Shown here: piece after piece, positions 19,126 through 21,132 of the stretch
Numbering within the stretch: position 1 is the stretch's first letter
How the letters are laid out: every line of letters starts with the position of its first letter
Source: a virus
Length of the DNA stretch: 21,132 bases
Direction: 5' to 3' (one strand)
IMG/VR virus record: IMGVR_UViG_3300037191_001672
Coordinates: 1-21,132 of that record
Program-made: the position numbers and the translations under genes
Notes under the pieces: generated by a model
What the model was told of the DNA's origin: nothing
What the model saw: the letters and a program-made list of their open reading frames with translations, nothing else
Databases searched by the model: none

Positions 19126-20732
19126 TGGTTTCGTTTAACAAAGTTAATAGTGTTTTATCTACATTTGACCAAAGACTTCCGCGTGATGGTTTGCTTGCTG
19201 CAGGCAACCAGGTTGTAGGAGAGTATAATGCTCAGCTCACATCAAAGCTTGGTGGGTCTCAAGGAGAAATACTAAACGGAATTCAAGCCCTGACTTCTGT
19301 CGCAGATTATCCAGGACAGTTTGGTGACAATGTATTTGGTACAGCAACAATAAAACTTACTGGTGGTGTAGACGGGTTTGCATCATCGCTTATAACTGAC
19401 ATTGCAAGTTTATTTTCGGGTGGTTCTGGTGGACATTCAGTATTTACTGACGTATTAAACACTGCTGCGGCATTGGCTGCAGTAACTCAGGGTAGTCCGG
19501 CTTCAGGATATTTGCAAAGTTATTTTGCTGGAAGTGGTGGAGAGTCTATTCAAAGGTTATTAGGTACTGCAACAGGTAAACCTATAAGCCAATTGCTTTC
19601 AGTAGTATCTACGGTGCAGGCTGCAGGGTCTGCAAAGTTTATTCAAAATGCTATGAAGCAAGCGTTGGGTGCGACACTTGGACCTGTTATTTCAGAATTT
19701 AATGTTCGGGCAAATCTTACTATTGGCACTGCGCTTGGCTCGACTCTACAAAACATTGTCGATGCGCTTGATACTCCGGTCGTACAGATTATATCAGGGC
19801 TTACACAAGGTAAACTAAAAACTGCACAACTCAACACAATTGCTCGCCTTATTGAGAATGGTAATTACACCGGAGCTATTGCGGCTGTCGCCGGAGTATC
19901 AACATTACCTATCGGAGAAATTGAATCTGGTATTAATGGGCTGAGTACTAAACTGTCTGATCGTGTTACGTATGGAAATGCTGTACTTACTCTGCCTAAC
20001 TTTGATATTGGATCAAATGCACAAGGTTGGGATGGCGTTCGTACAAATACACCTAATTCTGATTATAACGCAACTCTTGGCAGTAGTAGCGGTAGTATTA
20101 CTGGCGGCGGGTCTAGTAGTGGCGGCGGGTCCAGTAATTCAGAGCCTTATAACTTCACATACATTGCAGGTTCCGAAGAGCTTGAAGCCGAGATGAGATC
20201 ATCTTCACGTGAGATAACCGAAGTTGTTATCCATTGGACTGCTACGTTTATGGATCAAGATATTGGTAGTGAAGAGGTACATCAGTGGCACCTGGCTAGA
20301 GGATTCAGCGGCTGCGGATACCATTATATTATTCGAAGAGACGGAAGACTTCAGCGTGGTAGACCTATAGGTAAGACTGGTGCACATGCAAAAGAAAATG
20401 GTCATAATAATAAATCGATTGGTATATCACTAGCGGGTGGATATACTTGTGTGTCCGGTACTTCGGGCTATCAGAATTTAGTAGGTAAAGAATCATTCAC
20501 TACAGAACAGAACAAGGCGATGAATGAATTTTTGGCTACGTTCTATAAAGTATTCCCGGGTGGACAGGCATTTGGGCACAGTGATACCGATCCAGGTAAT
20601 AAAATTGATCCTGGTTTCAGTGTTCCTAGTTATGTTACATCGGTATTTAATAAGAATAATATTACGACTGGTACGAGTGCACCTCTCACGGTAGCACAAA
20701 TATCAACAGCACGGAGCACAGCTACAGTATGA
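19125..20732 (+). CDS. Baseplate-associated N-acetylmuramoyl-L-alanine amidase (Amidase_2)
   Basis: The 535-aa product has a 300-aa N-terminal part of Gly/Ala/Ser-rich helical sequence (ISQLLSVVSTVQAAGSAKFI and similar) that I do not recognise. A Gly/Ser linker (318-338) follows, then an Amidase_2/T7-lysozyme-type domain (about 343-510). Zinc ligands are H370 (VVIHWTAT), H485 (FGHSDTDPG) and D495 (KIDPGF). Y399 (GYHYIIRRDG) and K493 match the catalytic Tyr and Lys of T7 lysozyme, and H421 (GAHAKENG) also fits. It would cut the amide between MurNAc and L-Ala. Lying between two gp5 module genes, with TAATG and ATGA overlaps, it is probably a virion enzyme used at entry rather than an endolysin; the N-terminal part may anchor it to the hub (inference). 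Confidence 0.82.
   Translation: MVSFNKVNSVLSTFDQRLPRDGLLAAGNQVVGEYNAQLTSKLGGSQGEILNGIQALTSVADYPGQFGDNVFGTATIKLTGGVDGFASSLITDIASLFSGGSGGHSVFTDVLNTAAALAAVTQGSPASGYLQSYFAGSGGESIQRLLGTATGKPISQLLSVVSTVQAAGSAKFIQNAMKQALGATLGPVISEFNVRANLTIGTALGSTLQNIVDALDTPVVQIISGLTQGKLKTAQLNTIARLIENGNYTGAIAAVAGVSTLPIGEIESGINGLSTKLSDRVTYGNAVLTLPNFDIGSNAQGWDGVRTNTPNSDYNATLGSSSGSITGGGSSSGGGSSNSEPYNFTYIAGSEELEAEMRSSSREITEVVIHWTATFMDQDIGSEEVHQWHLARGFSGCGYHYIIRRDGRLQRGRPIGKTGAHAKENGHNNKSIGISLAGGYTCVSGTSGYQNLVGKESFTTEQNKAMNEFLATFYKVFPGGQAFGHSDTDPGNKIDPGFSVPSYVTSVFNKNNITTGTSAPLTVAQISTARSTATV
20103..20138 (+). repeat. Tandem 18-base repeat encoding the Gly/Ser linker of the amidase
   Basis: GGCGGCGGGTCTAGTAGT (20103-20120) is followed directly by GGCGGCGGGTCCAGTAAT (20121-20138), differing at two positions. 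Together they encode GGGSSSGGGSSN, the hinge between the N-terminal part and the amidase domain. The unit number could vary between relatives. Confidence 0.85.
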
Positions 20733-21132
20733 CAACAACAAATGATGAACTAGAAGACCGCATATTAGAAGGCGGGCAGTCGGCACAGAAGATCGGAGTA
20801 TTTCCGAACGGTTTTCAAGATCCTGCTGGTGTGTATCCTCGTCAAGACTATTGGCATCAGTCTTCACTTAATAAAACATCACTCGGCACGAATCGTAATG
20901 ATCTTACGACAAATGGCGGTATTCCCTCTTTGCAGACTGCAAAAAAAGTAAACTACGATTTGCAGTCAGAGATTCCTGAGATTGCAAATCAGGCCAAGAT
21001 TGATACAAACAAGGCGGCATCAAGCTATCCGAACAACCAGGTTACCGAAACGCCGGGTGGTCATATCATTGAAATGGATGATACGCTTGGTAACGAAAGA
21101 ATATTGATTAGACATAAGAGCGGTTCGGGTAT
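20729..21132 (+). CDS. gp5 C-terminal/needle-type spike protein (runs off the right edge)
   Basis: An ATG at 20729 overlaps the amidase stop as ATGA, and the frame is open to the window edge (134 codons). The N-terminal 100 residues are polar (FPNGFQDPAGVYPRQDYWHQ) and unrecognised. Then NNQVTETPGGHIIEMDDTLG and NERILIRHKSGSG match the module after the lysozyme domain in T4 gp5 and in VgrG-type spikes (xxVxETxSGHxxExDDTPGxERxxxxHxSG), which leads into the triple-stranded beta-helix needle. So the membrane-piercing part is a separate polypeptide here. The YPRQDYW segment probably packs against the spike trimer (inference). The C-terminal part is not in the window. Confidence 0.8.
   Translation, partial: MTTTNDELEDRILEGGQSAQKIGVFPNGFQDPAGVYPRQDYWHQSSLNKTSLGTNRNDLTTNGGIPSLQTAKKVNYDLQSEIPEIANQAKIDTNKAASSYPNNQVTETPGGHIIEMDDTLGNERILIRHKSGSG

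Noticed and set aside
1-21132. tRNA genes, CRISPR arrays, insertion sequences, attachment sites
   Set aside because: I looked for cloverleaf-like sequence, regularly spaced repeats, transposase motifs and terminal repeats and found none I could support.

Overview
The window is part of the genome of a T4-like tailed phage (myovirus). It looks like a marine member of the T4 superfamily. It encodes recognisable homologues of T4 gp33 (late-transcription co-activator), gp32 (ssDNA-binding protein), gp26, gp4, gp53 and gp5, plus gp19/gp48-type tail-tube proteins. It also carries T4-type late promoter boxes (TATAAATA) at gene borders. The gp32 and gp33 versions resemble those I recall from marine T4-like phages rather than T4 itself. 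The DNA is AT-rich, genes are packed with ATGA or TAATG stop/start overlaps, and I see no tRNA, insertion sequence or CRISPR array. The host cannot be named from the sequence.

Layout. (1) 1-200, minus: 5' end of a small phage protein, read from a late promoter at 273-280. (2) 323-5242, plus: a translationally coupled accessory operon of two radical SAM proteins with an N-terminal twitch-like Cys domain, a small sulfotransferase-like protein, then two successive pairs each made of a radical SAM core gene followed by a separate SPASM-like gene. (3) 5307-7107, plus: a ladder of eight small genes of mostly unknown function behind a sigma70-like promoter. (4) 7195-10232, plus: a small membrane protein, a basic protein, gp33, a fifth radical SAM protein (fused SPASM form) and gp32. 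(5) 15118-10229, minus: late morphogenesis genes gp4, a putative gp2-like protein, a gp19-family tube protein, gp26 and a 773-aa tape-measure-like protein. (6) 15175 to the right edge, plus: baseplate genes gp48-like, gp53, gp27-like, a gp5 OB-fold protein with a transglycosylase-like domain, an amidase, and a separate gp5 needle-type protein.

The strongest new observation is a probable programmed -1 ribosomal frameshift at the end of gp26. It has a canonical T_TTT_TTC heptamer with the stop codon directly behind it and a GGAGGG stimulator 9 nt upstream. The -1 frame is then open for 63 codons and stops exactly at the start of the tape-measure gene. This is the layout of lambda G/GT-type tail assembly chaperones, in a T4-type phage. 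The second is the radical SAM island: five radical SAM proteins and two stand-alone SPASM-like proteins in 21 kb, with the core and auxiliary Fe-S domains split into separate overlapping genes twice in a row. The third is a baseplate spike whose T4 gp5 modules are spread over three genes with two different peptidoglycan hydrolase activities.

Regulation inferred from sequence: T4-type late boxes at 273-280 (-), 7103-7110 (+), 9244-9251 (+), 14621-14628 (-), 15128-15135 (+) and a variant at 15156-15163 (-). Sigma70-like promoters lie before 5307, 7473 and gp32. Product names rest on my reading of motifs and remembered family sequences; no database search was run.
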